NCBI GenBank assembly: GCA_020850535.1
Contig: JADZEM010000019.1
Span: 1-64,000, forward strand
Length of the DNA: 64,000 nt
Origin: Chloroflexota bacterium
GTDB lineage: Bacteria > Chloroflexota > UBA6077 > JACCZL01
Direction of reading: 5' to 3'
Part shown: positions 16,310-24,292 of the stretch, piece after piece
Layout of the letters: every line of letters starts with the position of its first letter
Numbering within the stretch: position 1 is the stretch's first letter
Notes under the pieces: model-generated
What the model saw: only the letters and a program-made list of their open reading frames with translations
Databases searched by the model: none
Told to the model about the DNA's origin: nothing
Translations under genes and position numbers: made by a program

Positions 16310-18109
16310 ATGATCGGAACATCCGCGCGGCCAGACCAGTACCCTGACCTTCCCTCGCTGCACGGCGGCCCGATCCCGCCGCCGCCTGTCGCCGCTGCGC
16401 GTGGCTCCGGGCTGCCGTTCGGCCTCTCGCCGGTGGCGGTGGGCGGGCTGGCCCTCCTGATGCTCGTGGTGGGCGTCGGGGCCGGGCTGTTTGGGATGTC
16501 CGCCATCGTGGCCACGTCGCCGCCTGCCGCCACCTTCAACGTCGCCGACGGCGCGCGTGATGTGCCGCTCGCCAGCGACGTCCAGGTCAGCATCACCGGC
16601 TGGAACACCCAGCTCGAACATGCCGCCCTGTTCCGGGCCGAGCTCGGCCCGGATGGGCAGATCGGTGCTGAGCAGTCGTTGCCGGTCCAGGCGTCGATTC
16701 TCCGTCAGAGCGGCCAGACGGACGGCACGGAGGTCGCGCTCAAGCCGGGCGACGGCGCGCTGCTGCCGGATTCGCGGTACCGGCTGGTCGTCAAGGCGAG
16801 CGGGCTGGTCGCCGGCGGCGTGGTGCCACGGCCCGAGACCGTCGAGCGTGAGGTTCGCTTCACCACGCTCCGCTCGCCGACGCCCCGCCCGCAGGCTGCT
16901 CCGCTGCAGATGGCCTGGGGCCAGCCACTCCAGATCCAGTGGGATAGCCCCATCGACAGCGTTGGCTACAAGATCGAGCCGCCGACTGCCGTGCGGACGC
17001 AGGTCGATCCGAACAACCGGCAGGTATCGGCACTCTGGCTGGAGAACCCGGCCGACGGCCAGACCTACACGGTGACGGTGGCCGAGGCGCGCGGCGCGAA
17101 CGGCCTGCCGCTCCGCAACGGCCAGGCGGCCCCGTACACCGTCGTCGCGCCGAAGCGGCCCGCGCTGCTCGACGCCGACGAGCCGATCACAACCGAGATC
17201 GGCAAGCCGGTCAGCCTGCGCTGGAGCCAGCCGATGGACCGTCTCAAGGTGCAGTCGGATCCGCCGCTGACCGTCAACTGGGCGGTGGACCGCAAGGATC
17301 CGCAGCTGGTGCAGCTGACCGTTGAGGGGCTGGCCCAGGGCACAACCTATGAGCTGACCTTCGCGGACGCCTATGCGAAGGGCGGGGCGCCGGCCGCCGA
17401 GCCGCCGACCGTCACCCTCCAGACGCCCGGCCGGCTGATGGTCGAGGACTGGGATCTCGGGGTCGAGCTGGGGCAGCGCGTCCCGGCCAAAACGAAGCCG
17501 GTCATCATCTTCGAGCAGCCGATCCGCGACCGCAAGGCTGCCCTCTCAGCGATCTCGATGGAGCCGAACGTCCCCGGAAAGTGGGACTGGCTCGACGACC
17601 GCCGCGTGCAGTTCACTCCGACGAAGACGCTCCCCTTTGACGCCGAGGTGACCATCAAGATCAAGCCCGGTCAGGGCGGCGCGCGCTCGGTGGCTGGCAG
17701 CTACTTCGAGAACGAGGCGATCCTCAGCTTCGTCACCGAAGAGGACAAGCTGATCGACGTGGACGTGACCCGCCAGATGATGACCCTCTACGAGAAGGGG
17801 AAGGTGGTCAGGACGTTCAAGGTGGCGACGGGCGTTCCCGGCGCGGACACGCCCCTCGGCGAGTTCAACGTCGAGTACAAGATGCCCACTGCTCGCTTCC
17901 AGGGGACCAACGTCAACGGCTCCCGCTACGACATCCCCGATGTCCACTGGGTCCTCGCCTTCATGGGCGACTACACCATCCACGGCTCGTACTGGCGCAG
18001 CGGGTTCGGGGCGCCAGCCAGCAACGGCTGCGTGAGCCTCTCGGACGACGACGCCAAGGTCGTCTTCGACTGGGCCCCGGACGGTACCCGCATCAAGATT
18101 CACTACTGA
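16310..18109 (+). CDS. L,D-transpeptidase (YkuD domain) with Ig-like repeats, membrane anchored
   Basis: A 599-residue cell-wall enzyme. A Pro-rich cytoplasmic tail leads to one membrane helix at about residues 42-68 (VAVGGLALLMLVVGVGAGLF). Several Ig-like or bacterial-Ig-like domains follow to about residue 470, of the kind that begin ATFNVADGARDVPLASDVQVSI. The C-terminal 125 residues are a YkuD catalytic domain. The active site is a His in IHGSYWRSGF (about 558) and the Cys in ASNGCVSL (about 574); the residue before GC is Asn where SHGC is commonest, a tolerated position. The enzyme would make 3-3 peptidoglycan cross-links or attach proteins, outside the membrane. It converges on the LamG-protein gene with 3 bp between stops. 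Confidence 0.92.
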   Translation: MIGTSARPDQYPDLPSLHGGPIPPPPVAAARGSGLPFGLSPVAVGGLALLMLVVGVGAGLFGMSAIVATSPPAATFNVADGARDVPLASDVQVSITGWNTQLEHAALFRAELGPDGQIGAEQSLPVQASILRQSGQTDGTEVALKPGDGALLPDSRYRLVVKASGLVAGGVVPRPETVEREVRFTTLRSPTPRPQAAPLQMAWGQPLQIQWDSPIDSVGYKIEPPTAVRTQVDPNNRQVSALWLENPADGQTYTVTVAEARGANGLPLRNGQAAPYTVVAPKRPALLDADEPITTEIGKPVSLRWSQPMDRLKVQSDPPLTVNWAVDRKDPQLVQLTVEGLAQGTTYELTFADAYAKGGAPAAEPPTVTLQTPGRLMVEDWDLGVELGQRVPAKTKPVIIFEQPIRDRKAALSAISMEPNVPGKWDWLDDRRVQFTPTKTLPFDAEVTIKIKPGQGGARSVAGSYFENEAILSFVTEEDKLIDVDVTRQMMTLYEKGKVVRTFKVATGVPGADTPLGEFNVEYKMPTARFQGTNVNGSRYDIPDVHWVLAFMGDYTIHGSYWRSGFGAPASNGCVSLSDDDAKVVFDWAPDGTRIKIHY

Positions 18110-18112
18110 CGA

Positions 18113-20272
18113 CTACGGGTGCACCTCGGTGCTCCACGGCAGGCCGCGCGCGTTCTGGACCGTCGCGGTCCGCGGTGAGCCTGCGCTGTCGGCAGCCGTC
18201 AGGCCGGCCGTCTCGTTGAGCTTCCAGTTCGCCACCAGCCCGGCTGGCGTCGTGGACAGCTCCGCGCGGTAGGCGGCCCCGATCTCGCTGACCGAGCGCA
18301 CCACGCTCCAGATCCGGATATCGTCCAGCTTGCCGCGCCAGTTGTGCTGCCGACCGTTTCGCCCGATGGTCAGCCCCTTGCCGCTCGGCGTCGGGTTTCG
18401 GCCGGAGAGGGTGCCCTCGGCCACCAGCCGTCCGTCCAGCACGATCTGCACACGCCGCGTCGCCGCCGCCTTGCTGACGGCCAGGTGATGCCAGCCGCCC
18501 GGCGCGACGCCGTTCGCCGTCAGGTCGTAGCGTAGCTGCTGGTTCGCCCAGTCGTTGCGGTCCCCGACAACCAGGCTGCCCCACTCGATGCCCGCCATCA
18601 GCGGGATGTCGGCGTCCCAGTCGGTATCGCCGGCCATCAGCAAGGCCTGCGGGGCGTGGTTGAACGTGGCGGACGGCGAGTACTCATCCTTGAACCAGAG
18701 CTCGGCGGTCCAGTCGCCGGCCAGGGCCAGCTCAGGGGCGTGCGGGACCGTCGCGTGGACGTTGCCGGTCAGCTTGATCGAGCCGTTGCCGCCGGGCGCG
18801 GGTGGGGTCGATGGCGTTGCCGTGGCAGGGGCGGTGGCCGTGGCCGTCGCGGCGGGCACGGTGGCGGTCGGCGTAGCCGGCGGCCGGGTGGCGGTGCTCG
18901 TCGGGGTGACCGGGGCCGTGGTGGGGGTAGCCGGGGGCGTCGTCGGCGTGGACGTGGCCGGGGCTGCCGTGGGGGTGGCCGTGGCAGGCGGCATGGTGCT
19001 GGTCGCCGCCGGCGTGGAGGTCACGCCTGGCCCGCTGGCGCCGCCCGGGCCGCTCTCGGACCAGATCGCGACGCCGTTGGTGCGCCAGGGGCCGCCCCAC
19101 CAGTCACTGCCTCGGAACGCCACCGCGCGCGTGCCGGCTGGCACGGCCACCCAGTACGGCTTGAACGCCTCGTCTCGGGCGCTGACCGTCTGGCGCGGGC
19201 TGACGCTCTGCCACGCACCGCCGTCCAGGCTGATCTGGAGTCCGCTGCCGATGCCCAGGAACCGCAGGTAGCTGCCGGCCGGGGCCGGCGTCGCGAACGT
19301 GACGGTCGGGCTGCTGGCCGAGGCGGCGGCCCGGTCGCCGGCCAGGGTGGTGAACGGGACGGCCGGATTGATCTGGACGTTGTCCCAGTGCCAGGTGTTC
19401 GCCGCGCAGGACGCCATGTCGCAGTCCTTGAGCGGGTTGTACGAGTGGTGGCTCAACTGGACCACGCCGCGCGTCCAGTCGAGCGCGGGGAACTGCGCGT
19501 CCACCCAGGAGAAGGTGTAGCCCGGCATCCCGAACGCGAGGCTGGTCTTCGAGAGCTTCAGCTCGAAGGTGTCGCGTCGGACGCCGCTCGGGGTCAGGAA
19601 CGATTCGTAGCCGGTCCACCAGTTGGAGGGCAGGGCCGTCTCGCCGAAGTTTCGGATCACGTCGGCGCGGAAGATCGTCGCGCCGCTCGACGTGTCCATG
19701 CGGAGGTGGATCGCTCGCTTCGGCAGGCCGGTCAGGTCCGGCAGCCAGTTGTCGAGCGGGGCCGGCACGTTATCCTCGAACGGGGTGACCCAGATGTCCA
19801 CCCAGTCGCGATGCGAGAGGCGCAGCGTGGAGAGGTCGAAGCGGAGCGTGGCCTCGCCGCCCGAGAAGTCGATCTGCTGGCTCGGCGTGAGGTAGATCGC
19901 GCCGTAGCCGCCTGCCTGCATCGCCGTCATCAGGTGGTCGTTGCACTGGAAGATGGTGTCGGCGTAGCTTGCCACCTGATGCTGGGCCGGGTGCGCCGAG
20001 CAGTCGGCCCCGTGCGACGCCAGCATGCTCTCGGGCTGGTCCCAGGTGCTCACGTCGCGCGAGTGGGTCACCACGTCCCAGCCGGCCGGCCGATACGCGG
20101 TCGGCCCGGCCGGCCGCCCGGTGAACGTCTCCACGAAGCCAGCCGCCTGGGCATGGGCGACCGAGCCGCCGGCGGTCAGGCTGGCGGCGGGCTGCTGGCC
20201 GAGGCCGAACAGCGCGGTCGCGGTGAGACCGGCGGCGAGCGCGAGAGACGTGAAGGAGGCCAGAGGGCGCAT
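18113..20272 (-). CDS. secreted LamG/concanavalin-like domain protein with Thr-Pro linker
   Basis: A 719-residue exported protein. The first 42 residues form a signal peptide (hydrophobic core LALAAGLTATALFGL, cleavage likely after AHA). Residues 45-330 form a beta-rich domain without a name I can give, containing cysteines that may form disulfides. A second segment near 310-420 looks like a small beta sandwich. A linker of about 70 residues made almost only of Thr, Pro and Ala follows. The C-terminal domain from about 500 (GSIKLTGNVHATVPHAPELALAGDWTAELWFK) is LamG-like, with the WHHLAVSKAAATRRVQIVLDG and LDDIRIW signatures. It probably binds surface glycans or exogenous polysaccharide. No catalytic residues are recognised. 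Confidence 0.85.
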   Translation of the reverse strand: MRPLASFTSLALAAGLTATALFGLGQQPAASLTAGGSVAHAQAAGFVETFTGRPAGPTAYRPAGWDVVTHSRDVSTWDQPESMLASHGADCSAHPAQHQVASYADTIFQCNDHLMTAMQAGGYGAIYLTPSQQIDFSGGEATLRFDLSTLRLSHRDWVDIWVTPFEDNVPAPLDNWLPDLTGLPKRAIHLRMDTSSGATIFRADVIRNFGETALPSNWWTGYESFLTPSGVRRDTFELKLSKTSLAFGMPGYTFSWVDAQFPALDWTRGVVQLSHHSYNPLKDCDMASCAANTWHWDNVQINPAVPFTTLAGDRAAASASSPTVTFATPAPAGSYLRFLGIGSGLQISLDGGAWQSVSPRQTVSARDEAFKPYWVAVPAGTRAVAFRGSDWWGGPWRTNGVAIWSESGPGGASGPGVTSTPAATSTMPPATATPTAAPATSTPTTPPATPTTAPVTPTSTATRPPATPTATVPAATATATAPATATPSTPPAPGGNGSIKLTGNVHATVPHAPELALAGDWTAELWFKDEYSPSATFNHAPQALLMAGDTDWDADIPLMAGIEWGSLVVGDRNDWANQQLRYDLTANGVAPGGWHHLAVSKAAATRRVQIVLDGRLVAEGTLSGRNPTPSGKGLTIGRNGRQHNWRGKLDDIRIWSVVRSVSEIGAAYRAELSTTPAGLVANWKLNETAGLTAADSAGSPRTATVQNARGLPWSTEVHP

Positions 20273-20657
20273 GGACAGCAGCTCCAGGATGAGCGTCGCC
20301 GGCAGGTCGGTCCGTTTGGGCGACGGAAGGTGGCGCTAGTTCAGAACAACGCGACAGATCGTCAAACCTGACGGGTGGTAGTTCGACATCACCAAAGAAA
20401 TAGCCCGCCTGTCAGGCGGGCTGGCATTCGGCGCAGGTCAATGCGTCAGCGCGCTACAGATTGGTAGTCTGTCGCGTCAGCAGGCCAGTCAGCAGGCCAA
20501 CAGAGGGGCACGCGGGGTTGCGCGGACCGTTTCACCGGCTGGGGGTCTTCAGGAAGCCTCCAGGTTTTCCGGCCAGTCGGTTCAGCATCAGGTGCGAAGC
20601 TTGGACTCAAGAGATATCGAGCCGCGCAGCGAGACGCGCGCGGAAACGGAGCATCTG
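20273..20657. other. intergenic region between divergent genes
   Basis: Holds the hairpin at 20402-20422 and the leader of the VTC-domain gene. Short open frames here lack ribosome sites and protein-like composition. Nothing else is supportable. Confidence 0.5.
20402..20422 (-). terminator. candidate hairpin terminator (minus strand)
   Basis: The stem AGCCCGCC pairs with GGCGGGCT around a 5-base loop. On the minus strand it is followed by ATTTCTTT, a modest T-rich tail. It would stop transcription approaching the LamG-protein gene from upstream. Confidence 0.45.
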
Positions 20658-21527
20658 ATGTTGTCCACACCGCTGCAGCTTGTGCCTGAGACCGGCGAGC
20701 TCGCCCTGGCCCGAGCTATCTTCCCCATCGTCGAGCGGACCGATGACCGAGTTGCGCGGATGCTTGGCGAATTCCAGCCGACATCGCTCGGCGCACTGTC
20801 GTCGATCTCCCTGCTCAATCGAGTGGACACAAAATTCCTGATTGCCGCGTCAGATCTCCCCGGTATGCTCGCCCAGCTCGTGCAGCACTACGCGATCCTG
20901 GAGATCGACGGCCTGCGCCAGCACGCCTATCGTACGGTCTACTTCGACACGGCGGACTTCGCCCTCTACCGCGACCATCATGATGGCCGCCAGGTCCGCC
21001 ACAAGGTCCGCAGCCGCACCTATCTCGACAGCGATCTCTCGTTCTTCGAGATCAAGACCCGCACAGATGCCGGCCGGACCGTGAAGCAGCGGTTGCAGAC
21101 GGTCACGCCCATCGACGAGCTGACGCCGACCGCCCGCGCGCTGCTCGCCGCGCACGTGCCGCCCCACGAGCAACAGCTCTTCCCGACCCTCCGCAACGAC
21201 TTTCGGCGCATCACGCTGGCCGGCCTGCACACGGCCGAACGACTCACCATCGACCTCGGCATTCAGTTCACCGGGGTGGGCGACGGCCCGACGCGCGGCC
21301 ACGCCGCGATGCTGCCCGGGATCGTCGTCGCCGAGCTGAAGCAGAGCGGGGTGGATCGCGGCTCGCCGTTCGCCCAGGTGATGCAGCGGCGGAGCATCCG
21401 CCCGACCCGGGTCAGCAAGTACTGCGTCGGGATCGCGCTGCTGGCGCCGCACGCCGTCGAGCATGCGTTCGCGGGGCAGCTGCGGGCCATCGAAGCGCTG
21501 AGCGGCCGGCCGGCGCTGGTCAGCTAG
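20658..21527 (+). CDS. VTC-domain protein (polyphosphate polymerase-like)
   Basis: A 289-residue protein with a VTC domain, the tunnel-fold domain that polymerises polyphosphate from ATP in yeast Vtc4 and is also found in uncharacterised bacterial proteins. Visible features are NRVDTKFLI near the start, YRTVYFDTADFALYRDH, the basic strand VRHKVRSRTYLDS, FFEIKTR, and VAELKQSG towards the C-terminus. These supply the lysines, arginines and glutamates that line the tunnel. There are no membrane segments, so it is soluble unless partnered. I chose ATG 20658, with GGAG 11 bases upstream; a GTG at 20592 in the same frame lacks such a site. Polyphosphate synthesis is inferred from family only. Confidence 0.87.
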   Translation: MLSTPLQLVPETGELALARAIFPIVERTDDRVARMLGEFQPTSLGALSSISLLNRVDTKFLIAASDLPGMLAQLVQHYAILEIDGLRQHAYRTVYFDTADFALYRDHHDGRQVRHKVRSRTYLDSDLSFFEIKTRTDAGRTVKQRLQTVTPIDELTPTARALLAAHVPPHEQQLFPTLRNDFRRITLAGLHTAERLTIDLGIQFTGVGDGPTRGHAAMLPGIVVAELKQSGVDRGSPFAQVMQRRSIRPTRVSKYCVGIALLAPHAVEHAFAGQLRAIEALSGRPALVS

Positions 21528-21575
21528 TGGCCTGTCAGTCGTGAACGACCGGGGCGGGTCACTCGACGCTTCCCC

Positions 21576-21687
21576 CGTCATCCCGACCGCGGCGAGGAAC
21601 GAGCGGAGTGGAGAGGGATCTTCTCCTTCTGTGGCGTGAGGAAGATCCCTCGACTGCGTTCGCACGCTCACGTCGCTCGGGATGACG
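21576..21687 (-). repeat. short inverted-repeat element, family 2, copy 2
   Basis: A 112-bp unit bounded by CGTCATCCCGA and TCGGGATGACG, with inner arms GAGGGATCTTCTCC and GAAGATCCCTCG. Its reverse complement closely matches copy 3 (36933-37037), so the two lie in opposite orientation. Copy F of the other family begins 11 bp downstream. Confidence 0.82.
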
Positions 21688-21698
21688 GTGAAGGGAGC

Positions 21699-21915
21699 CA
21701 GTGCAATCGTATGTTGATGTCGTCGTGTCGCCGCGTCGGGGCTTGAAAGCCCCGCCTACCATCCTGCAGTCGCTGCGCGACGCTCCGGTCGCACCAGACG
21801 ACGCCGTTCCTGACGGCCGTCGCGCAGCGACGGCGTGACTGTAGGCGGGGGTTTCAACCCCCGACTGCGCGTCTCGTCGCGCTTCGAGAACACCAGCGAA
21901 CATGCAATCGCCCTG
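21699..21915 (+). repeat. 217-bp inverted-repeat element, copy F
   Basis: Full-length 217 bp with left terminus CAGTGCAATCGTATGTT and right terminus ACATGCAATCGCCCTG. The right hairpin is changed in a compensatory way (GGGGGTTTCAACCCCCG), so pairing is kept. Flanks GGTGAAGGGAGC and TGGGGAGGGAGC match at 9 of 12 positions, compatible with an eroded 12-bp duplication. It lies between two convergent genes. Confidence 0.85.
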
Positions 21916-21929
21916 GGGAGGGAGCAGCC

Positions 21930-21980
21930 TCACTCCGCTCGGGATGACGGGTACGACGCCGCCTTCTGCGTGGTGGAGTA
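21930..21980 (+). repeat. fragment related to family 2 element and its flank
   Basis: CTCCGCTCGGGATGAC followed by GACGCCGCCTTCTGCGTGGTGGAGT matches, on the opposite strand, 36903-36950. That region includes sequence outside the bounded element of copy 3, so a larger unit was once shared. Confidence 0.7.
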
Positions 21981-22007
21981 GGAGGCCCCTGGGAGTGCGG
22001 CAGTGGA

Positions 22008-22802
22008 TCAGCCGAACTGCACCGACCGCTTCGAGTTCGCCATCCAGAAGCCGCCGACCGCCGTCTCGGCGTCCGACTGCTGCTCCAGGTCAGCCCCCAG
22101 GGTGATGAACAGCGGCACGAAGTGATCCACTGTCGGGTGGGCGTAGGCCAGCCCGGGGGCGGTCTGCTGGTAGTCCAGGAGCGTATCGACGTCCTTTCGG
22201 GCGAGCGACTCGGCCGCCCAGGCGTCGAACTCGACCAGCGCGCTCGGGATGCCGGACGCGCCCATCCGCATCTGCCGGATCGCGTCGAAGCTGTGGGTCA
22301 TGAAGCCGCTGCCCACGATCAGCACGCCCTCGCCGCGCAGGGGGGCCAGCCGCCGCCCGACCTCCAGCAATTGCCGAGGATCTTCGCTCGGCATCGAGAT
22401 CTGCAGCACCGGAATGTCGGCGTCCGGGTACATCTGGGTCAGCGGCACGTACGCGCCGTGATCGAGGCCGCGCGTCGGCTCCTCGGCCACGGGGATGGCC
22501 GGCGCGAGCAGCTGCCGGACCCGCTGCGCCAGCTCGGGAGCGCCCGGCGCAGGGTAGGTGATCTGGTAGTACTTCTCCGGGAAGCCCCAGAAGTCGTAGA
22601 TCAACGGCACGGCGGTCGTCGCGCCGATGGTCACCGGCGCTGCCTCCCAGTGCGCCGAGACCACGAGGATCGCCTTCGGACGGGGGAGATCGGCTGCCCA
22701 CGCCGCCAGCTGACCTGGCCAGATCGGGTCGTCGACGAGCGTGGGTGCGCCGTGGCTGAGATAGACGGCCGGCATGCGGCTGGCGGTGGGACCGGTGGAC
22801 AT
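22008..22802 (-). CDS. class III extradiol ring-cleavage dioxygenase-like protein (4,5-DOPA dioxygenase family)
   Basis: A 264-residue protein of the LigB/YgiD group, non-haem metal enzymes that open catechol-type rings with oxygen. The metal-site histidines are recognisable at MPAVYLSHGAPTL, ILVVSAHWE, RGLDHGAYVPL and GSGFMTHSF, and HPTVDHFVPLF near the C-terminus is typical. Length and motif order match the family, so the protein is probably an active cytoplasmic enzyme. The substrate is not evident: the family includes 4,5-DOPA extradiol dioxygenases and protocatechuate-type enzymes. It is followed on the minus strand by the repeat cluster and preceded by the aminotransferase gene (60 bp), so the two may be cotranscribed. 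Confidence 0.9.
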   Translation of the reverse strand: MSTGPTASRMPAVYLSHGAPTLVDDPIWPGQLAAWAADLPRPKAILVVSAHWEAAPVTIGATTAVPLIYDFWGFPEKYYQITYPAPGAPELAQRVRQLLAPAIPVAEEPTRGLDHGAYVPLTQMYPDADIPVLQISMPSEDPRQLLEVGRRLAPLRGEGVLIVGSGFMTHSFDAIRQMRMGASGIPSALVEFDAWAAESLARKDVDTLLDYQQTAPGLAYAHPTVDHFVPLFITLGADLEQQSDAETAVGGFWMANSKRSVQFG

Positions 22803-22862
22803 CGGGGCTTCCTCTCCTCGTTGCGGGCCGCCTGACGGCGCGGCGGCCCGCCAGGCTGGGGG

Positions 22863-23831
22863 TCAGGTGGCGCTGACGGCGGTTGACGCAGCCACGGCCG
22901 CCGCCTCGGCTGCGAAGATCGGCGTCAGCCAGCCGTGGGTGTCGGCCCGCTCGGCGCGGACCGTTGCCAGGAACGCCTGGCGCAACGTGGCGGTCGTCGG
23001 GCCGGTCGAGCCGCTGCCCACGGTGATGCGGTCCACCGAGAAGACGGGCGTCACCTCGGCGGCGCTGCCACAGAAGAACAGCTCGTCGGCGATGTACAGC
23101 TCGGTCCGGTCGATGAGCCGCTCCTCGATGCGGAGGCCGGCGTCCTCAGCCAGGGTCAGGACGGCGTCGCGGGTGATGCTCTCCAGGATGCCGGACGTGA
23201 CCGGCGGGGTGATCAGCCTGCCGCCGCGCACCATGAACAGGGCGTAGCCCGGCCCCTCGGTGACCTTCCCCTCCCCGGTCAGCAGCAGGGCGTCGTCGTA
23301 GCCGTCGGCGCGGGCCTGGAGCAGGGCCAGGCGCGAGTTGTGGTAGTTGGGCACGGCCTTGACGCGCGGCGGCATCGACGTGTCAGAGATGCGCGTCCAG
23401 GAGCTGACCTGGATGTCCAGGCCCTCCTTCGCGAAGTAGCGGCCCATCGGCAGCGCCGCCATCGAGACGGAGATCGGCCCCGAGGAGCCCAGCCCGCCGT
23501 CGTCCGCCTCCACGAACGCCGAGACGCGCATGTGCTGATCCTCGCGCAGGCCGTTGGCGCGGATCAGCTTGAGCAGGTCGGCGGTGTACTCCTCGACGGT
23601 CAGCGGCGACCCCATCCGGCAGATGCGAAGCGACTCGACGAGCCGCTGGAAGTGCTCGCGCAGGCGGAAGCCGTACAGCTCGCCCTGCTCCGCGTTCCAG
23701 TAGGCGCGCAGCCCCTCGAAGACGGTCGCGCCGTACTTGAATGCCGTGCTGAGCACGTGGACGCGCGCGTCGTCGTAGAGGACAAGCTCGCCATTCATGA
23801 GCAGGTAGGTGGGGTGTCGCTTGTCGGTCAT
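22863..23831 (-). CDS. ilvE: branched-chain amino acid aminotransferase
   Basis: Class IV PLP aminotransferase of 322 residues that interconverts valine, leucine and isoleucine with their 2-oxo acids. Family features are YLLMNGELVLYDDARVHVLSTAFKYGATVFEGLRAY, PNYHNSRLALLQARADGYDDALLL including the catalytic lysine region VKAVPNYHNS, the PLP-glutamate segment GKVTEGPGYALFMVRGGRLITPP, and ITRDAVLTLAEDAG. ELFFCGSAAEVTPV is the usual C-terminal signature. The start at MTDKRHP is supported by GGAGGG 5 bases upstream; an upstream in-frame ATG adds 16 residues without support. The palindrome and TATACT at 23951-23971 may control it. D-amino acid transaminase is a less likely alternative. Confidence 0.92.
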   Translation of the reverse strand: MTDKRHPTYLLMNGELVLYDDARVHVLSTAFKYGATVFEGLRAYWNAEQGELYGFRLREHFQRLVESLRICRMGSPLTVEEYTADLLKLIRANGLREDQHMRVSAFVEADDGGLGSSGPISVSMAALPMGRYFAKEGLDIQVSSWTRISDTSMPPRVKAVPNYHNSRLALLQARADGYDDALLLTGEGKVTEGPGYALFMVRGGRLITPPVTSGILESITRDAVLTLAEDAGLRIEERLIDRTELYIADELFFCGSAAEVTPVFSVDRITVGSGSTGPTTATLRQAFLATVRAERADTHGWLTPIFAAEAAAVAASTAVSAT

Positions 23832-23950
23832 CGTCCCTCCAGGGGCCGCGCACAGTGGCAGCCGCTCCTGGTCGAGCATGGTGCCGCCCGGGAAAGCGGG
23901 ACGGCAAGCAGAGCCGATCGAGGGGCCGCCCGCCGCCCTTCAACGTCGAT

Positions 23951-23971
23951 AGTTGAACGCTCAACTAGTAT
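23951..23971 (-). promoter_or_regulatory. candidate promoter/operator upstream of ilvE
   Basis: On the minus strand TATACT is followed immediately by AGTTGAGCGTTCAACT (overlapping its last bases), a perfect 6-4-6 palindrome. The site is 120 bases before the ilvE start. No good -35 box is visible. A repressor site overlapping a transcription start is a reasonable guess. Confidence 0.4.
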
Positions 23972-24014
23972 ACCGTATGACGCTGCTCCCACGCTTCCAG
24001 CCGCGCTCCCCACG

Positions 24015-24231
24015 CAGGGCGATTGCATGTTGATGTCGTCGTGCCGCCGCGTCGGGGCTTGAAAGCCCCGCCTACGATCCTGCAGTCGCTGCGCGACGCG
24101 CCAGTCGCACCAGTGCCTGCCGTTCCCTGCGTCCGTCGCGCAGCGACGGCGTGACTGTAGGCGGGGACTTCAGTCCCCGACCGACCGTTCCATGATGCTT
24201 CGGGGACACCAATGAACATGCAATCGCCCTG
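24015..24231 (+). repeat. 217-bp inverted-repeat element, copy G
   Basis: Full-length 217 bp with perfect consensus termini (CAGGGCGATTGCATGTT and ACATGCAATCGCCCTG), and both hairpins intact. No convincing target-site duplication flanks it. It sits between the ilvE promoter region and the 3' end of the NHL gene. Confidence 0.88.
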
Positions 24232-24238
24232 ATCCACC

Positions 24239-24270
24239 TGCGCGCCACGCTGGCTGCGCGCCACGCTGGC
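24239..24270 (+). repeat. 16-bp tandem duplication
   Basis: TGCGCGCCACGCTGGC occurs twice in direct succession just beyond the 3' end of the NHL gene. No function is apparent. Confidence 0.6.
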
Positions 24271-24292
24271 GCCGACTGACGGTGGCTGGCGC

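Noticed and set aside
17980-18060. SNGC in place of SHGC as evidence for an inactive L,D-transpeptidase
   Set aside because: The residue before GC varies in active YkuD proteins (SKGC in Bacillus YkuD, from memory), so inactivity is not implied.
18656-20371. 571-codon plus-strand frame opposite the LamG-type gene
   Set aside because: Gly/Arg-rich translation without motifs; the minus strand encodes a clear signal peptide and domains.
20446-20670. 74-codon minus-strand frame and possible tRNA-like pairing near 20430-20490
   Set aside because: No T-loop, anticodon arm or acceptor stem can be assembled, and the frame lacks a start signal.
21699-21915. Hairpins within the 217-bp elements as ordinary rho-independent terminators
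   Set aside because: No T tract follows them and the whole unit recurs with conserved termini, so a repeat element explains them better; a terminator side effect remains possible.
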